A stretch of DNA of 64,000 nucleotides from Shewanella eurypsychrophilus (lineage in GTDB: Bacteria > Pseudomonadota > Gammaproteobacteria > Enterobacterales > Shewanellaceae), in assembly GCF_007004545.3 (NCBI RefSeq), contig NZ_CP045503.2:3318501-3382500 (forward strand). Direction: 5' to 3'. Of this stretch, positions 54,568 through 64,000 are shown piece by piece (within the stretch, counting starts at the first letter, position 1; every line of letters begins with the position of its first letter). Under the pieces are notes generated by a model. It did not search any database. It was not told where the DNA came from and saw only the letters and a list, made by a program, of their open reading frames with translations. A program made the position numbers and the translations under genes.

Positions 54568-54960
54568 CTAAGCCAATATCTCAATGGGCGCGACACCTTT
54601 GCTAGCTAACTTGTCCCGGCGTACAACAAGCACTTTGGTTTCATCGGCCAGCCCTTTAGCTTTATTAATTAATTCTTTGGCAAAGCCTCTGCCCCTGTAG
54701 GATGGTACGACAAAGAGATCATCAAAATACCAAAGAGGCTTAAGCTGTATAGATGAAAATGAAGGGTAGAGTTGGATAAAACCAACGGGAATATCGACTA
54801 AGAAAGCGATGAAAATAACTGAATCATTTTCCTGCAATCGACTCTGAATAAATTCTTTACAAGCATCAGGCTCAGAAGGCATTCCTAGGCTTTTACGAAA
54901 ATCATCAAAAAGCGGAGTTAACGCGTGTAAATCTTCATCAATGGCGATTCTGATCTGCAT
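54568..54960 (-). CDS. GNAT-family N-acetyltransferase
   Basis: 130 residues from the ATG at 54960 (AAGGA upstream). The acetyl-CoA-binding motif is PSYRGRGFAKELINKA, preceded by LVDIPVGFIQLYPSF and YFDDLFV. Substrate unknown. Confidence 0.87.
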   Translation of the reverse strand: MQIRIAIDEDLHALTPLFDDFRKSLGMPSEPDACKEFIQSRLQENDSVIFIAFLVDIPVGFIQLYPSFSSIQLKPLWYFDDLFVVPSYRGRGFAKELINKAKGLADETKVLVVRRDKLASKGVAPIEILA

Positions 54961-55197
54961 TTTCATTCCTTGAAATTATGGCTAAATAAGTAAATTACCG
55001 AGTAACGACATCTGGCCATGCCACTAACTTCCCTTTCAGTTACATAACCTTAACACATAAGTTGAAATGTTAAGCAAGATTTCTAAAATATTTAATCCAT
55101 TTAAAAAAACTGGCTGAACTACACTTTGAACGTATACCAAATGTATTAGTACACTTTACTATTTTCACCTGCTGGCTTTCTAATAATGGAGATTAAG

Positions 55198-55590
55198 ATG
55201 AGCTCACCATTTACCACGCCGGGTGCGTTAAGCTGGCATGAATTGACGTCGAATAACTGTCAAGAATCGATGCAGTTCTACGGCGAGATTTTTGGCTGGA
55301 CGTTTAAAACGATGCAGATGCCACAAGGCCCCTACTATATCATTGAGAACCAAGGCACCCATATCGGTGGTATTGCGCCAAATCCTTGCCCAAAACTCCC
55401 TAGTCATTGGACAGGATATATTACGGTATCAGATGTCGATGAGGTGGCCATTAAAGCGAAAACCATGGGAGGAGAGTTACTCTACGGACCTGAAGATATT
55501 CCTAGTATAGGTCGTTTTTGTTGGATTAAAGATCCTGAAGGCGCCATTATCGCCGCCATCACTTATCATAATCCTGAAGACTGGTTATAA
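55198..55590 (+). CDS. VOC-family (glyoxalase-like) protein
   Basis: 130 residues from the ATG at 55198 (GGAG upstream; ATG 55186 is less likely). Pattern: ALSWHELTSNNCQESMQFYGEIFGWTF then GRFCWIKDPEGAIIAAITYH. Similar in layout to the protein at 53241; substrate unknown. Confidence 0.87.
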   Translation: MSSPFTTPGALSWHELTSNNCQESMQFYGEIFGWTFKTMQMPQGPYYIIENQGTHIGGIAPNPCPKLPSHWTGYITVSDVDEVAIKAKTMGGELLYGPEDIPSIGRFCWIKDPEGAIIAAITYHNPEDWL

Positions 55591-55606
55591 AGCAATATAT
55601 CAGTGT

Positions 55607-56623
55607 TTATCTCGGAACGGTTCTAAGATCTTTATACTCAAATGAAAGTACATGCATCCTTTTCAAAGGAACACCATTTAAAAATGCCGATGCCTGACCT
55701 CTAGTCACAAAGTCTGGCTCGCCACAAAGATAGACCCTATGTCGAGACTTCGAATTTAGCTCCTCTTTAATTGGTTTGTGAGCGGTAGCAATATCAAACG
55801 GGTCCCCAATGTGTACTCGACTTAACTTCAGCGCCCCCTCTTTTTGCGACGGGGGGATACAAGCATGATAAGTAAAGTTTCTGTTCTCTAGCATGAGTTG
55901 CAACAAATTTGCATGCTGATAGAGTTCATTGCTATTTTTAGCGCCGTGGTACAAATTTATTTCGCCTCTATGGCCACTTTTAATAGCATCTTTAGCGATA
56001 CCATAAATGGGTCCAAGCCCAGTCCCACTTGCAATCAATGTCAAATCATCATCGACATAAGCGCTAGAATAACAACAATGTCCCCAAGGCCCCTGAAGAA
56101 GTAGGCTTTCGCCGACACTGGCATGATTAAAAAGCCAATCACTAAATTGTCCGTTATATTTACGCCTAACATGCAGCTCAATCTCATTCGAACAAGGGTC
56201 GTTTGCAATAGCGTAACTTCGTGTTAGCCCATCAAACCTGCGCAAATTGATATATTGACCCGCGCAGTGATTAAGTTTCTCTGACGAAGTGATTAACAAC
56301 TTGACTACTGAGTCTGAAAGGTACTCTTTTGAATGGATTTGAGCCGGAATAAATAGATCTTGAACCAACACCGACTTGAGCTTTAACCCTGGTGTCGGCT
56401 CACATTGACAGGCACATACGTAGTGATTTCGTTTTAGACTAAGCGTTAATCCGCGTTGTGATCCGGTTGAGAGTTCACCTTCAACATGTTTAACCAGACA
56501 GGTCTTACATGCGCCCTTTTTACACGAGTAATTAACCTGATGTCCTTCACGGATCAAGGTATCTAAAACCGATTCTCCATTAAGAGATTCACAGTTTTGG
56601 CCATCATAAAAAAATCTTGTCAT
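55607..56623 (-). CDS. 2Fe-2S ferredoxin / FAD oxidoreductase
   Basis: 338 residues in three domains: an N-terminal plant-type [2Fe-2S] ferredoxin with Cys at 34, 39, 42 and 72 (YSCKKGACKTC...CACQC), an FAD-binding domain (RSYAIANDP) and an NAD(P)-binding domain (IASGTGLGPIYGIAKDAIKSGH). This is the order of oxygenase reductases such as phenol hydroxylase or CDP-6-deoxy-glucoseen reductase. No oxygenase lies beside it, so the electron acceptor is unknown. It is convergent with the VOC gene at 55198. Confidence 0.9.
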   Translation of the reverse strand: MTRFFYDGQNCESLNGESVLDTLIREGHQVNYSCKKGACKTCLVKHVEGELSTGSQRGLTLSLKRNHYVCACQCEPTPGLKLKSVLVQDLFIPAQIHSKEYLSDSVVKLLITSSEKLNHCAGQYINLRRFDGLTRSYAIANDPCSNEIELHVRRKYNGQFSDWLFNHASVGESLLLQGPWGHCCYSSAYVDDDLTLIASGTGLGPIYGIAKDAIKSGHRGEINLYHGAKNSNELYQHANLLQLMLENRNFTYHACIPPSQKEGALKLSRVHIGDPFDIATAHKPIKEELNSKSRHRVYLCGEPDFVTRGQASAFLNGVPLKRMHVLSFEYKDLRTVPR

Positions 56624-56763
56624 CGTTAGTAATGATTTCCGCTCAATTATTTCATCAATGAATGGCCAACTGCCTATATTTTGAACTACATTTACATAAC
56701 ATTTATATAAAGTTAGTTAAAATAATGACAAGCTAAGTTCATCTAAGTTCGCTGAAGGTAAGT

Positions 56764-59700
56764 ATGTCTGTTATATCGAAAAAAATGAGTATCTTGTCAA
56801 ACAAATACCGCCAGTTACCTAAGTATCAACGATATCTGTGTATTTTGTTAATTATTTATTCAACCTTTACCGCTCTACTTGGGCTGCTGACCCCGTATAT
56901 CATCACCAAGCAAGTGCCAAAACAGCTCAGCTCTCTATTGAATAGACCTGTAGAACTAAAACAAGTCTCTATTAATCCATTTACATTCGATGTCTCCATC
57001 GTGGGATTTAGCATCAGGGAGCCTGACTCAAGTGAGTTTGCAGGCTTTGATGAGTTCTCATTTGAACTAAGATTTTGGCACTCTCTGGTTAATGGTGCGA
57101 TTAGTCTGTGCGATCTAAAATTACATCAACCTCATTTGTTAGTTCAGCGACTCGACAACGAAACAGAGCCATTTAATTTTTCTGATATCTTGATCCAACT
57201 GGCTAGCACAGACAAGAATGCACCTAGCAATAACCCTGAACCCACTAAAATTCCACACTTGATCCTTGATAATCTAAAGATCATCAACGCAGATCTCATC
57301 TATCAAGATCAGATCACCAATAGTTACCTGCATTACCCTTCAATAGATCTTGAAGTTGTCGGTTTTGACACCCTCAACATGATTGAGGCAGACCAAAATA
57401 TTGAAAAAAATCATTTCGCGATTAAATTTATTGGGGAACAAGGAGGTGAAATTTCAACTCAAGGCCATCTGCAAGTAGAGCCTTTAAGTATTGTTGGAGA
57501 GCTTTCTTTAACTAAAATCCAACTACCACAATTTTGGTCATTTATCTCAGAGGATTTTCAGGCTCAACTTCAGAATGGTCATATGGGCTTTCACACTGAG
57601 TTTAAGCTGCTACCTAGTAAGGACACTCCAAATGACTCACTGCAATTCATCACAGAAAATGGTCAATTTACCCTAGAGGATATTGTTTTTTCCCATGAAG
57701 AGTCGCAGATACTTTCCCTACCATTATTAACAATAGATGGCATTTCCTTAGACGTTCAAAACAGACAAATTGAAGCGAATAAACTCTACAGTGAGAATTT
57801 CAATCTTGAGGCCACAATAGCCGCTAACGGTGTTGATATTTTGCCACTATTTATGCCCGCTAGCTTCAATCAAGATCCCAGTAATCAAGTCGATAGCAGC
57901 CTCGATAACCTCGAGAATGATCCGTTGATCAATAATGATTTAGCAAGAGCTAATGCTAATGCTAATGGGGAAGAAATTGATCCAGTATGGTCAGCGAGCC
58001 TCAACGCTATCGAACTCAAAACCTATGATATTAAGCTGACTGAACGCTTAATGACAGATAGCACGCTGTGGCGTATAGCTCCCTTAAACTTAACGACAGC
58101 GGCAATTCACTCAAACTTAACCACTCCTATCGAGTATCAATTAGATTTTGATATTAATCAGCTGGGCCGCTTCAATTCAACGGGCTCCGTCGATCTGCAA
58201 TCACAACAGTTAGACGCCAACATTAAACTGTCTGATTTTGCCTTAGCTCAGTTACAAGACTACATATCTCCTTACCTCAATATCACCCTAAAGCAAGGTA
58301 AGTTCAATACAGAGGCTGACATCACAGCCACATTGACTGAAGAGCTTACATTTAGTGGTAACCTTGAGATTGATGATCTCCTCGTTAAAGATAATCTGCA
58401 TAAAAAAACCTTACTCAAATGGGACACAATGCAGATAAACAATATCGACTTTGATAAAGCCAAAAATACGCTTGGGATTGAAAATATTAACTTTCTTCAA
58501 CCCTACAGCCGGATAATTATTGCAGAAGACAGAAGTACCAACTTTGAAGAGCTTTTAGTCACAACAGCAATTGATGATAAAGGCACAACGAATGTCGAAA
58601 ATAAAGATTTTGTACCTGCAAAATATTCTGAAACGATTCAGGTAAAAGAGGTGCAAAAGCCAGTTACAGCACTCGCTATTGAAGTGGGTTCAATAAGTTT
58701 CATTGATGGCTCTACCTTCTTTGCCGATAACTCTCTGAAACCTAATTTTGCAGCAAGTATAGAACAGCTAGAAGGCAAGATAAGCCAACTCTCCTCCACG
58801 GCAAAAGAGGCGGCAAAGGTCGACATATCAGGTAAAATTGACCGGTATGCCCCAGTTTCATTAAAAGGTGAAATCAACCCTTTGCTCGACAACCCCTATT
58901 TAGACCTACAACTTGATTTCAATAGTGTCGAGCTCACCTCTATTAATCCATATTCTGGAACATATGCTGGCTATTATATTGATAAAGGCCAAATATCACT
59001 CGAATTAAACTACCTGCTGGATGACAATAAACTCATTGGCAACAACCACCTAGTTGTTAATCAACTCAAGCTTGGTGAACCCAGCGATAGTAGTTTGGCG
59101 ACGACCATGCCAGTAACGCTTGCCATTGCACTGCTACAGGATAGACACGGGGTTATCGATCTCGGCCTTCAGGTATCTGGCGACCTCGACTCACCTGAAT
59201 TTAGCTTTGGTAGTATCATCATGACCGCTTTTGGTAATCTCATTACTAAAGCTGTTACCGCACCATTCACTCTACTTGCAGGCATGTTCGGTGAAGATGA
59301 GGAGTTAGACAAAATCAGTTTTGAAAGCGGATTAGCCAAATTGTCAGATGCAGAAAAAAGAAAACTAGCAACCTTAGCAAAGGGGATGATCGAAAGACCT
59401 GGCTTAACTCTGAGTGTTAAGGGAAGTGTTTCAGCTATCAGCGACAGCAGAGTACTCAAAGAGCTGTTACTGGAACAAGAGATTGCCCTTGTGAGTCAGA
59501 CAGAACCAGCAGATATGCCCGAAGCGCTCTCTGCCAGTACATTCCCTAATCAAGGTCCACTCTCAATAGCCTTAATGACCACCTATGAAACGCTTTATAA
59601 CAGTAAAGCCAGCGAACTGAAAAATGAGATTGCATTAAAGTCCGAGGGACAAGCATTGACCGAGGAGCAACTCATTAAGGAGTGGCATATTGCGCTTTAT

Positions 59701-59892
59701 AACTTTAGCTTAAAGAAGGAAGTGCTTGATGATACCGCTTTGGGGACACTCGCCAGTGAACGTGCTCGGGTGATCAAAGCCCACCTCGTTGAGGTAAATA
59801 AGATCCCACCAGAAAGAGTATTTTTACTAGACAGCCGCGTGGATATCAATAAAAAAGCTCAGGAGGCAGTACTCACTTTAGGCGCCGGATAA
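56764..59892 (+). CDS. DUF748 (AsmA-like) large membrane-anchored protein
   Basis: 1042 residues: one N-terminal membrane helix (about 22-45) then a long beta-rich periplasmic part with repeated AsmA-like patterns (PVELKQVSINPFTFDVSIVGFSI, HLILDNLKIINADLIYQD) and a C-terminal OmpA-like/helical tail after about 880. AsmA/YhdP-type proteins move lipids between membranes; membership of this one is inferred from pattern and DUF748-like blocks (VTLAIALLQDRHGVIDLGLQVSGDLDSPEF). AAGGTAAGT precedes the ATG. Monocistronic. Confidence 0.85.
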   Translation: MSVISKKMSILSNKYRQLPKYQRYLCILLIIYSTFTALLGLLTPYIITKQVPKQLSSLLNRPVELKQVSINPFTFDVSIVGFSIREPDSSEFAGFDEFSFELRFWHSLVNGAISLCDLKLHQPHLLVQRLDNETEPFNFSDILIQLASTDKNAPSNNPEPTKIPHLILDNLKIINADLIYQDQITNSYLHYPSIDLEVVGFDTLNMIEADQNIEKNHFAIKFIGEQGGEISTQGHLQVEPLSIVGELSLTKIQLPQFWSFISEDFQAQLQNGHMGFHTEFKLLPSKDTPNDSLQFITENGQFTLEDIVFSHEESQILSLPLLTIDGISLDVQNRQIEANKLYSENFNLEATIAANGVDILPLFMPASFNQDPSNQVDSSLDNLENDPLINNDLARANANANGEEIDPVWSASLNAIELKTYDIKLTERLMTDSTLWRIAPLNLTTAAIHSNLTTPIEYQLDFDINQLGRFNSTGSVDLQSQQLDANIKLSDFALAQLQDYISPYLNITLKQGKFNTEADITATLTEELTFSGNLEIDDLLVKDNLHKKTLLKWDTMQINNIDFDKAKNTLGIENINFLQPYSRIIIAEDRSTNFEELLVTTAIDDKGTTNVENKDFVPAKYSETIQVKEVQKPVTALAIEVGSISFIDGSTFFADNSLKPNFAASIEQLEGKISQLSSTAKEAAKVDISGKIDRYAPVSLKGEINPLLDNPYLDLQLDFNSVELTSINPYSGTYAGYYIDKGQISLELNYLLDDNKLIGNNHLVVNQLKLGEPSDSSLATTMPVTLAIALLQDRHGVIDLGLQVSGDLDSPEFSFGSIIMTAFGNLITKAVTAPFTLLAGMFGEDEELDKISFESGLAKLSDAEKRKLATLAKGMIERPGLTLSVKGSVSAISDSRVLKELLLEQEIALVSQTEPADMPEALSASTFPNQGPLSIALMTTYETLYNSKASELKNEIALKSEGQALTEEQLIKEWHIALYNFSLKKEVLDDTALGTLASERARVIKAHLVEVNKIPPERVFLLDSRVDINKKAQEAVLTLGAG

Positions 59893-59961
59893 ACAAAGAT
59901 TCAAAATTTGACATACATGAGTTACACTTTGGCCGCTTTTTGACTTAACCAGAGGTAGCTC

Positions 59962-60318
59962 ATGTTTGTTGTACGTTGGATCTTAGGCCGTATCATTCTC
60001 ATTTTAAATTTCATTTTTACTCCCAAGAAGCGTAAGCGTCCAGTGGATGAGCAAGTTAAAGTTGATGGTGAAACTAAGCTATTGTCTTTATACCAATACA
60101 AGGCATGCCCTTTCTGCGTCAAGGTGCGCCGTGCCATGCGTCGTCAAGGCCTTAATATTGCAACAATCGATGCAAAGAAAGATACCCACCAGCAAACACT
60201 GATTGAACAAGGCGGCTTCGCAAAAGTGCCTTGTTTACGTATAGAAGAAAATGGTGAAACACGCTGGATGTACGAATCTTCAGATATCATCACATACCTA
60301 GATAAGCGTTTCGCTTAA
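59962..60318 (+). CDS. Membrane-anchored glutaredoxin-like protein
   Basis: 118 residues. A hydrophobic N-terminal segment (VVRWILGRIILILNFIFT) is followed by a glutaredoxin fold with CPFC (FCVKVR), KVPCLRI (cis-Pro) and ESSDIITYL, so it resembles glutathione S-transferase N-domain and glutaredoxin proteins. It is probably tethered to the inner membrane with the active site in the cytosol. AGAGGTAG precedes the ATG. Confidence 0.85.
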   Translation: MFVVRWILGRIILILNFIFTPKKRKRPVDEQVKVDGETKLLSLYQYKACPFCVKVRRAMRRQGLNIATIDAKKDTHQQTLIEQGGFAKVPCLRIEENGETRWMYESSDIITYLDKRFA

Positions 60319-60491
60319 CTGTCTATAAGCGGCCTTCACTGGTCGCTTATTCATTGACCAATCTATGTAAAAGACTGTCAATAAACTGCGAACCTGTTAC
60401 TTTTACGTTATCCTGCTGGAACTGATACCCATCGGTATTGCTAAGATAAAACTGGCTACCAGCCCTAGTTCATAACAACAACAGAGTCAGC

Positions 60492-60938
60492 ATGCCTAAA
60501 CATCTAATAAAAATATGCATCTCCTTAGTATTGATTAACTTGCTTAGCTCTTGTGCAGGCACAAAAACAGACCCGGCTGATTTTGATGCAAAAGTAAAAG
60601 ACAGATTCAAAACAGATATTCGTGGCAACGGTATTAAATTATTTACTTATAAGGCAAAACTTGCTCAAACAGATGATTATGCTTCACAGCTGCCTCATCA
60701 GCAAAGGGCCGAGCAAGCCAAAAGTGCTAAGCGTTCTCGCTCTAGTCGCAATGAGGTTGATTTAAGTGACTGGACTGAACAAATTGAACTTGGCTTAACT
60801 AAAACTTTAGATATGACCGGATACTGCCGTGAAGGTTATATGGAATTAAGCCGGATCATTGAAGTGGGTCGTGGGGAGATCCGTGGAGAATGTAACGAAG
60901 GTGCAACTGATGAAGACAGAGAGAAATTCTCTTCCTAG
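60492..60938 (+). CDS. Hypothetical lipoprotein
   Basis: 148 residues with a lipoprotein signal (LLSSCAGT, Cys21). The rest is charged, with a Ser/Arg/Lys stretch (RAEQAKSAKRSRSSRNEVD) and two Cys near the C-terminus (GYCREGYMELSRIIEVGRGEIRGEC), which could form a disulfide. Not recognised. Confidence 0.75.
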   Translation: MPKHLIKICISLVLINLLSSCAGTKTDPADFDAKVKDRFKTDIRGNGIKLFTYKAKLAQTDDYASQLPHQQRAEQAKSAKRSRSSRNEVDLSDWTEQIELGLTKTLDMTGYCREGYMELSRIIEVGRGEIRGECNEGATDEDREKFSS

Positions 60939-61148
60939 TAGAAAGAGATGCCATGAAAGGTCAGCAGGCCTTAGTTAAACACCCGTTCCGAGCTGCTTTT
61001 ACTGAATTAAGTCACACTCACAGTCAAGTTTTATACATGAACACGGCTCAGTGACTAGCTTGGTGGAGCAGATTAAGTTAAAATCCGCTCCCAGTTTCAA
61101 TCTGTCGCTATACGAGCGCCAGATATATATTTAGTTCGGTAGAGAGCC
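60939..61148. other. Intergenic region
   Basis: No gene or clear structure; the promoter of the following small gene should be here. Confidence 0.3.
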
Positions 61149-61379
61149 ATGAATAAAAAACAGAAAATGATCAAGCTAACGGCGAAGCGTGCCAAGGCTC
61201 GTAAAAATAAGCATACTGCTCCTACGATTAAGAAATATATCTCAAAAGCCGATCGTGCTAAAGCATTAGCTCAAGAGCAAGCAGAAGCCGCATTAAAGAC
61301 GACAGCTGAAGCCAGTGAGTCCATCTCGGAAAATAAACCAGAATCTGAGCCACAGGGTTCTTCTGAAGCAAAAGACTAG
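61149..61379 (+). CDS. Small basic protein, DUF2986-like
   Basis: 76 residues. N-terminal Lys-rich segment NKKQKMIKLTAKRAKARKNKHT and the KYISKADRAK motif typical of DUF2986 proteins of Vibrio and Shewanella, then an acidic/Ser-rich tail (ESISENKPESEPQGSSEAKD). Function unknown; possibly nucleic-acid binding. AGAG precedes the ATG and a terminator follows. Confidence 0.7.
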   Translation: MNKKQKMIKLTAKRAKARKNKHTAPTIKKYISKADRAKALAQEQAEAALKTTAEASESISENKPESEPQGSSEAKD

Positions 61380-61420
61380 AAAGTCACCATATCCGTCATT
61401 CTAGATATCTAGAAGACTAA

Positions 61421-61446
61421 AAAGGGAGCCTAAGGCTCCCTTTTTG
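61421..61446. terminator. Bidirectional terminator between the DUF2986-like gene and the MATE gene
   Basis: GGGAGCC-TAA-GGCTCCC with A-run left and T5 right. Confidence 0.88.
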
Positions 61447-61468
61447 TTACGTCTCAACAAGCTAGGGT

Positions 61469-63001
61469 TTAGCTGGCCTTATTATCTGAGACTTTAAGCA
61501 GATCGGTCACTTTATTACTCGCTTCACAGTCTTGCTCTTCGCTGATCTGCGCCATTTGGGCGCACGAAGATGAGAGTGGATTAGGACTGCTTGGACTCAT
61601 ATCCGCATCGAGTTCTTGCTGTGCTCTAAATTTTGCTTTCTCTTCATCTGAACTTAATTCAACGGACTCGCTTAAGGTTGTCACTCTCACCTTTTCTAAC
61701 CAATAAAAGGCCGTTATGACACCGAGTATACCAAAAATAATGCCTCCGATTGATTGTCCAATCAGCACACCTTCAACGCCCCCCCACTTCGCTCCAAAAT
61801 AAACAAAAGGTATAGTTCCCACAGTTGCCTTGCCTACATTGAAGAAGGTCGAATACTTAGCCTTACCCAAATTATTAAAAGAGGCATTAGACACGAAGAG
61901 TGCGCCAGAGAACACAAAGAACACGGCGATATAGGTACAAAAGAAGCGGATAATCTCAGCGCTATCCCCTTTCATATCAAAGACGGACACTATCTGCTCT
62001 TGCAGAGACATTAAGATCAGCGACACCACAATCACATACAAGGCACAAAACTGCAGCGCCTTAGTCAAGCTCTCTTTAACCCTATCAAACTCATGAGCGC
62101 CAAAGTTCTGACCAACAATTGGACCGATTGCACCAGAAAGAGCAAAAATCATCCCAAAAGATACGGGTATTATTCTGCCTATTACCGCCCAACCAGCAAC
62201 ATAACCATCACCAAAATCGGCAATGGCACGAGTGACTACCGCATTGCCGATCGGAGTGGCTATATTTGTCATCATAGCTGGGCCTGCAATCGCAAAAATA
62301 GGTTTCAGATCGGCAATAAAGTGAGGCATATTAAACTGGCCAAACAGTTTGTGCTTAACGATCACGCCACGAGCGGCGATAATTAGCACAGCTAAACGGG
62401 CAAAGACAGAGGCCACCGCCGCCCCTTCAATTCCCATACTTAAAGCAAAAATAAAAATAGGATCGAGTACCAGATTTACGCCGCCACCCGCTAAGGTAGA
62501 CATCATGGAGAGTTTAGCGTCCCCCACTGCTCGCAATGCCGCACCAAGCGCCATTGCCAGACAGATAAAAGGCAGTGACGGCACTAATATATACAGGTAA
62601 TCTGCGGCCAACTCTGCCGTATGTCCTTTCGCTCCGACAAGAGATAACATCTCAGGAATAAACGTAGTCACAATGGCCGATACCACAAGTGACATCAGCA
62701 AGGTGACAATAGCACTGTTAAGTAACAGGCGTTTAGCCGTCTCGTGGTCTTTAGCACCTATTGAACGTGAAACCAGCGCGCCTAACGCGATAGATAATCC
62801 TATGCCAATTGATGTGGTGAAAAACGAGATGGTACCCGCATAGCCAACGGCTGCTGCTAGCTCCTGCTCCCCAAGCAAACTTAAGAAGAATATATCGATC
62901 AAATCGACCACGAAGAGCGCTGAGATCCCCACCGCGGCGGTAGAACTCATCACCATGATGTGACGCATGATAGAGCCTTGAACAAATTTAGCTGTGGTCA
63001 T
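61469..63001 (-). CDS. MATE-family multidrug/Na+ efflux transporter
   Basis: 510 residues with 12 membrane helices in two homologous halves (about 15-215 and 245-450), then a hydrophilic tail of about 60 residues rich in Glu/Ser. Family blocks: IDIFFLSLLGEQELAAAVGYAGTISFF, GVNLVLDPIFIFALSMGIEGAAVASV and AIGPIVGQNFGAHEFDRVKE. Substrate unknown. AAGGAAAG precedes the ATG. It may be transcribed with the channel gene upstream (57-base gap). Confidence 0.92.
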   Translation of the reverse strand: MTTAKFVQGSIMRHIMVMSSTAAVGISALFVVDLIDIFFLSLLGEQELAAAVGYAGTISFFTTSIGIGLSIALGALVSRSIGAKDHETAKRLLLNSAIVTLLMSLVVSAIVTTFIPEMLSLVGAKGHTAELAADYLYILVPSLPFICLAMALGAALRAVGDAKLSMMSTLAGGGVNLVLDPIFIFALSMGIEGAAVASVFARLAVLIIAARGVIVKHKLFGQFNMPHFIADLKPIFAIAGPAMMTNIATPIGNAVVTRAIADFGDGYVAGWAVIGRIIPVSFGMIFALSGAIGPIVGQNFGAHEFDRVKESLTKALQFCALYVIVVSLILMSLQEQIVSVFDMKGDSAEIIRFFCTYIAVFFVFSGALFVSNASFNNLGKAKYSTFFNVGKATVGTIPFVYFGAKWGGVEGVLIGQSIGGIIFGILGVITAFYWLEKVRVTTLSESVELSSDEEKAKFRAQQELDADMSPSSPNPLSSSCAQMAQISEEQDCEASNKVTDLLKVSDNKAS

Positions 63002-63057
63002 CTCTTTCCTTGATCTTATCTTACCGAATTAAAAGTATTCGTATTTATCACTCAGAC

Positions 63058-63897
63058 TTAGAGTTCTTTTTCCAGTTCGCTGCCACAGTGGTCACAAAAA
63101 ACCGCATCATTTTCATGACCTGTTTTTAGGCAGTTACTACAACGCCTAAGATCTTTATGCCTACTGATCTCCTGAGAGATCTCAGCAGTTAATATTCCGG
63201 TTGGGATAGCAATAATGGAATAGCCCAATAACATGGTCAAAGCCGCGATAGCCTGACCTAAATTAGTACCTGGTGTAATATCGCCATAACCCACCGTCGT
63301 TATAGTGACAATCGTCCAATAGATCGACTTAGGGATCGAGGTGAAGCCATTTGCAGGTCCCTCAACCACATACATCACAGCACTGAGGACCATGACGATT
63401 AGGCTCACAGAAAAGAAAAAGATAAAGACTTTACGGCCTGACTGTATCATAGCCCTTAACAAAATATTGCCTTCGCTAAGATATCGTAACAATTTAAAGA
63501 CTCTGAAGATTCTAAACAGCCTTAATATTCTGATAACCAGTGTAAAACTCGCCCCAGGAAAGAATAATGCTAAATAGCTAGGCAGCACAGATAAGAGATC
63601 CACCACACCATAAAAACTCCGCGCATAACGAATGGGATGCGCCGAGCAGTAAAGTCGAAGAAGATATTCGGCAGTAAAGATAAGGGTAAACCCCCACTCC
63701 AACACGCCAATCCACTCTCCATATTTGTCATGAATACTGGCAACGGTATCTAAAAAGACTAGTGCGACACTGAGAATGATGCAGACCATCAGGCTGATAT
63801 CAAAATATCGCCCCAATTTAGTATCTGTTCCGAAAATTATCCTACGAAGCTTGAGGCGCACAGTATCGCCGCTCACAGGTGGTTGCTCTTGATGCAT
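63058..63897 (-). CDS. Voltage-gated K+ channel-like protein with zinc ribbon
   Basis: 279 residues: six membrane helices (about 30-230), the S4-like basic helix LVIRILRLFRIFRVFKLLRYL, and the pore with the selectivity filter TVGYGD. The C-terminus has CSNCLKTG and CDHCGSELEKEL, a four-Cys zinc-ribbon-like motif that may sense ligand or redox state. Inner membrane. It starts 103 bases from the window end, so the promoter is in or beyond the remaining sequence. Confidence 0.9.
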   Translation of the reverse strand: MHQEQPPVSGDTVRLKLRRIIFGTDTKLGRYFDISLMVCIILSVALVFLDTVASIHDKYGEWIGVLEWGFTLIFTAEYLLRLYCSAHPIRYARSFYGVVDLLSVLPSYLALFFPGASFTLVIRILRLFRIFRVFKLLRYLSEGNILLRAMIQSGRKVFIFFFSVSLIVMVLSAVMYVVEGPANGFTSIPKSIYWTIVTITTVGYGDITPGTNLGQAIAALTMLLGYSIIAIPTGILTAEISQEISRHKDLRRCSNCLKTGHENDAVFCDHCGSELEKEL

Positions 63898-64000
63898 GAA
63901 AACACACGTTCCTTGATCTGGATGTAATTGAAATGTCTGAACACAGTAAGCTGAGTTTGCCCTAAACTCAGTTCTAGTTTCGCACTTGGGTTTAATTAAG

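Overview
The window looks like a chromosome segment of a marine gammaproteobacterium, most likely Shewanella. The main reasons are the ybgC-tolQRAB-pal-cpoB operon followed directly by a tRNA-Lys array, the divergent motY/rnt pair, the upp/purMN neighbourhood and a DcaP-type porin. This is judged from gene content and protein features; no database search was run.

Layout. (1) 1-5.7 kb: right part of a mobile or plasmid-like element. It has a truncated serine recombinase, a block of six 9-bp tandem repeats, and a compact leftward operon: small protein, ribbon-helix-helix protein, SF3/D5-type helicase, archaeo-eukaryotic-type primase, membrane protein. A divergent membrane/coiled-coil gene closes it. 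(2) 6.0-7.5 kb: glutaredoxin and porin. (3) 7.7-10.3 kb: a leftward stable-RNA array with eight identical tRNA-Lys(UUU) genes interleaved with eight tRNA-derived elements of three shapes. Several of these keep hairpins whose arms differ in a compensatory way. (4) 10.4-15.5 kb: the complete Tol-Pal operon. (5) 15.7-25.2 kb: prolyl oligopeptidase, a strong candidate for an undescribed sRNA at 18.19-18.35 kb, motY/rnt, peroxiredoxin, NhaC-type antiporter, upp, purM-purN. (6) 25.3-33.6 kb: gntR, secreted proteins including a large ankyrin/TPR protein, Nudix, RibD-like reductase and a TetR regulator with a 37-bp perfect-arm palindrome. (7) 33.7-41.2 kb: a leftward Mrp/Mnh-type Na+/H+ antiporter operon with MrpA split and three large antiporter-like subunits. 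(8) 41.6-44.5 kb: universal stress protein and divergent gntK/gntT. (9) 44.5-48.3 kb: an AT-rich accessory block with an amber-interrupted alpha/beta hydrolase, a decayed copy of the nagD 5' region, a serine hydrolase and an outer-membrane protein. (10) 48.3-64 kb: nagD, M28 peptidase, asnB, two VOC proteins, DUF445, GNAT, ferredoxin-reductase, a DUF748 protein, a membrane-anchored glutaredoxin, small proteins, a MATE exporter and a K+ channel.

Working together. The Tol-Pal genes make one envelope-division machine. GntR at 25.8 kb very probably controls itself and the distant gntK/gntT pair, because all these sites carry the same GTTAC-N2-GTAAC operator. The Mrp genes encode a multisubunit cation/proton antiporter. 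The most novel material is the tRNA-Lys array with its structured non-tRNA elements, the sRNA candidate and the replication element at the left edge.
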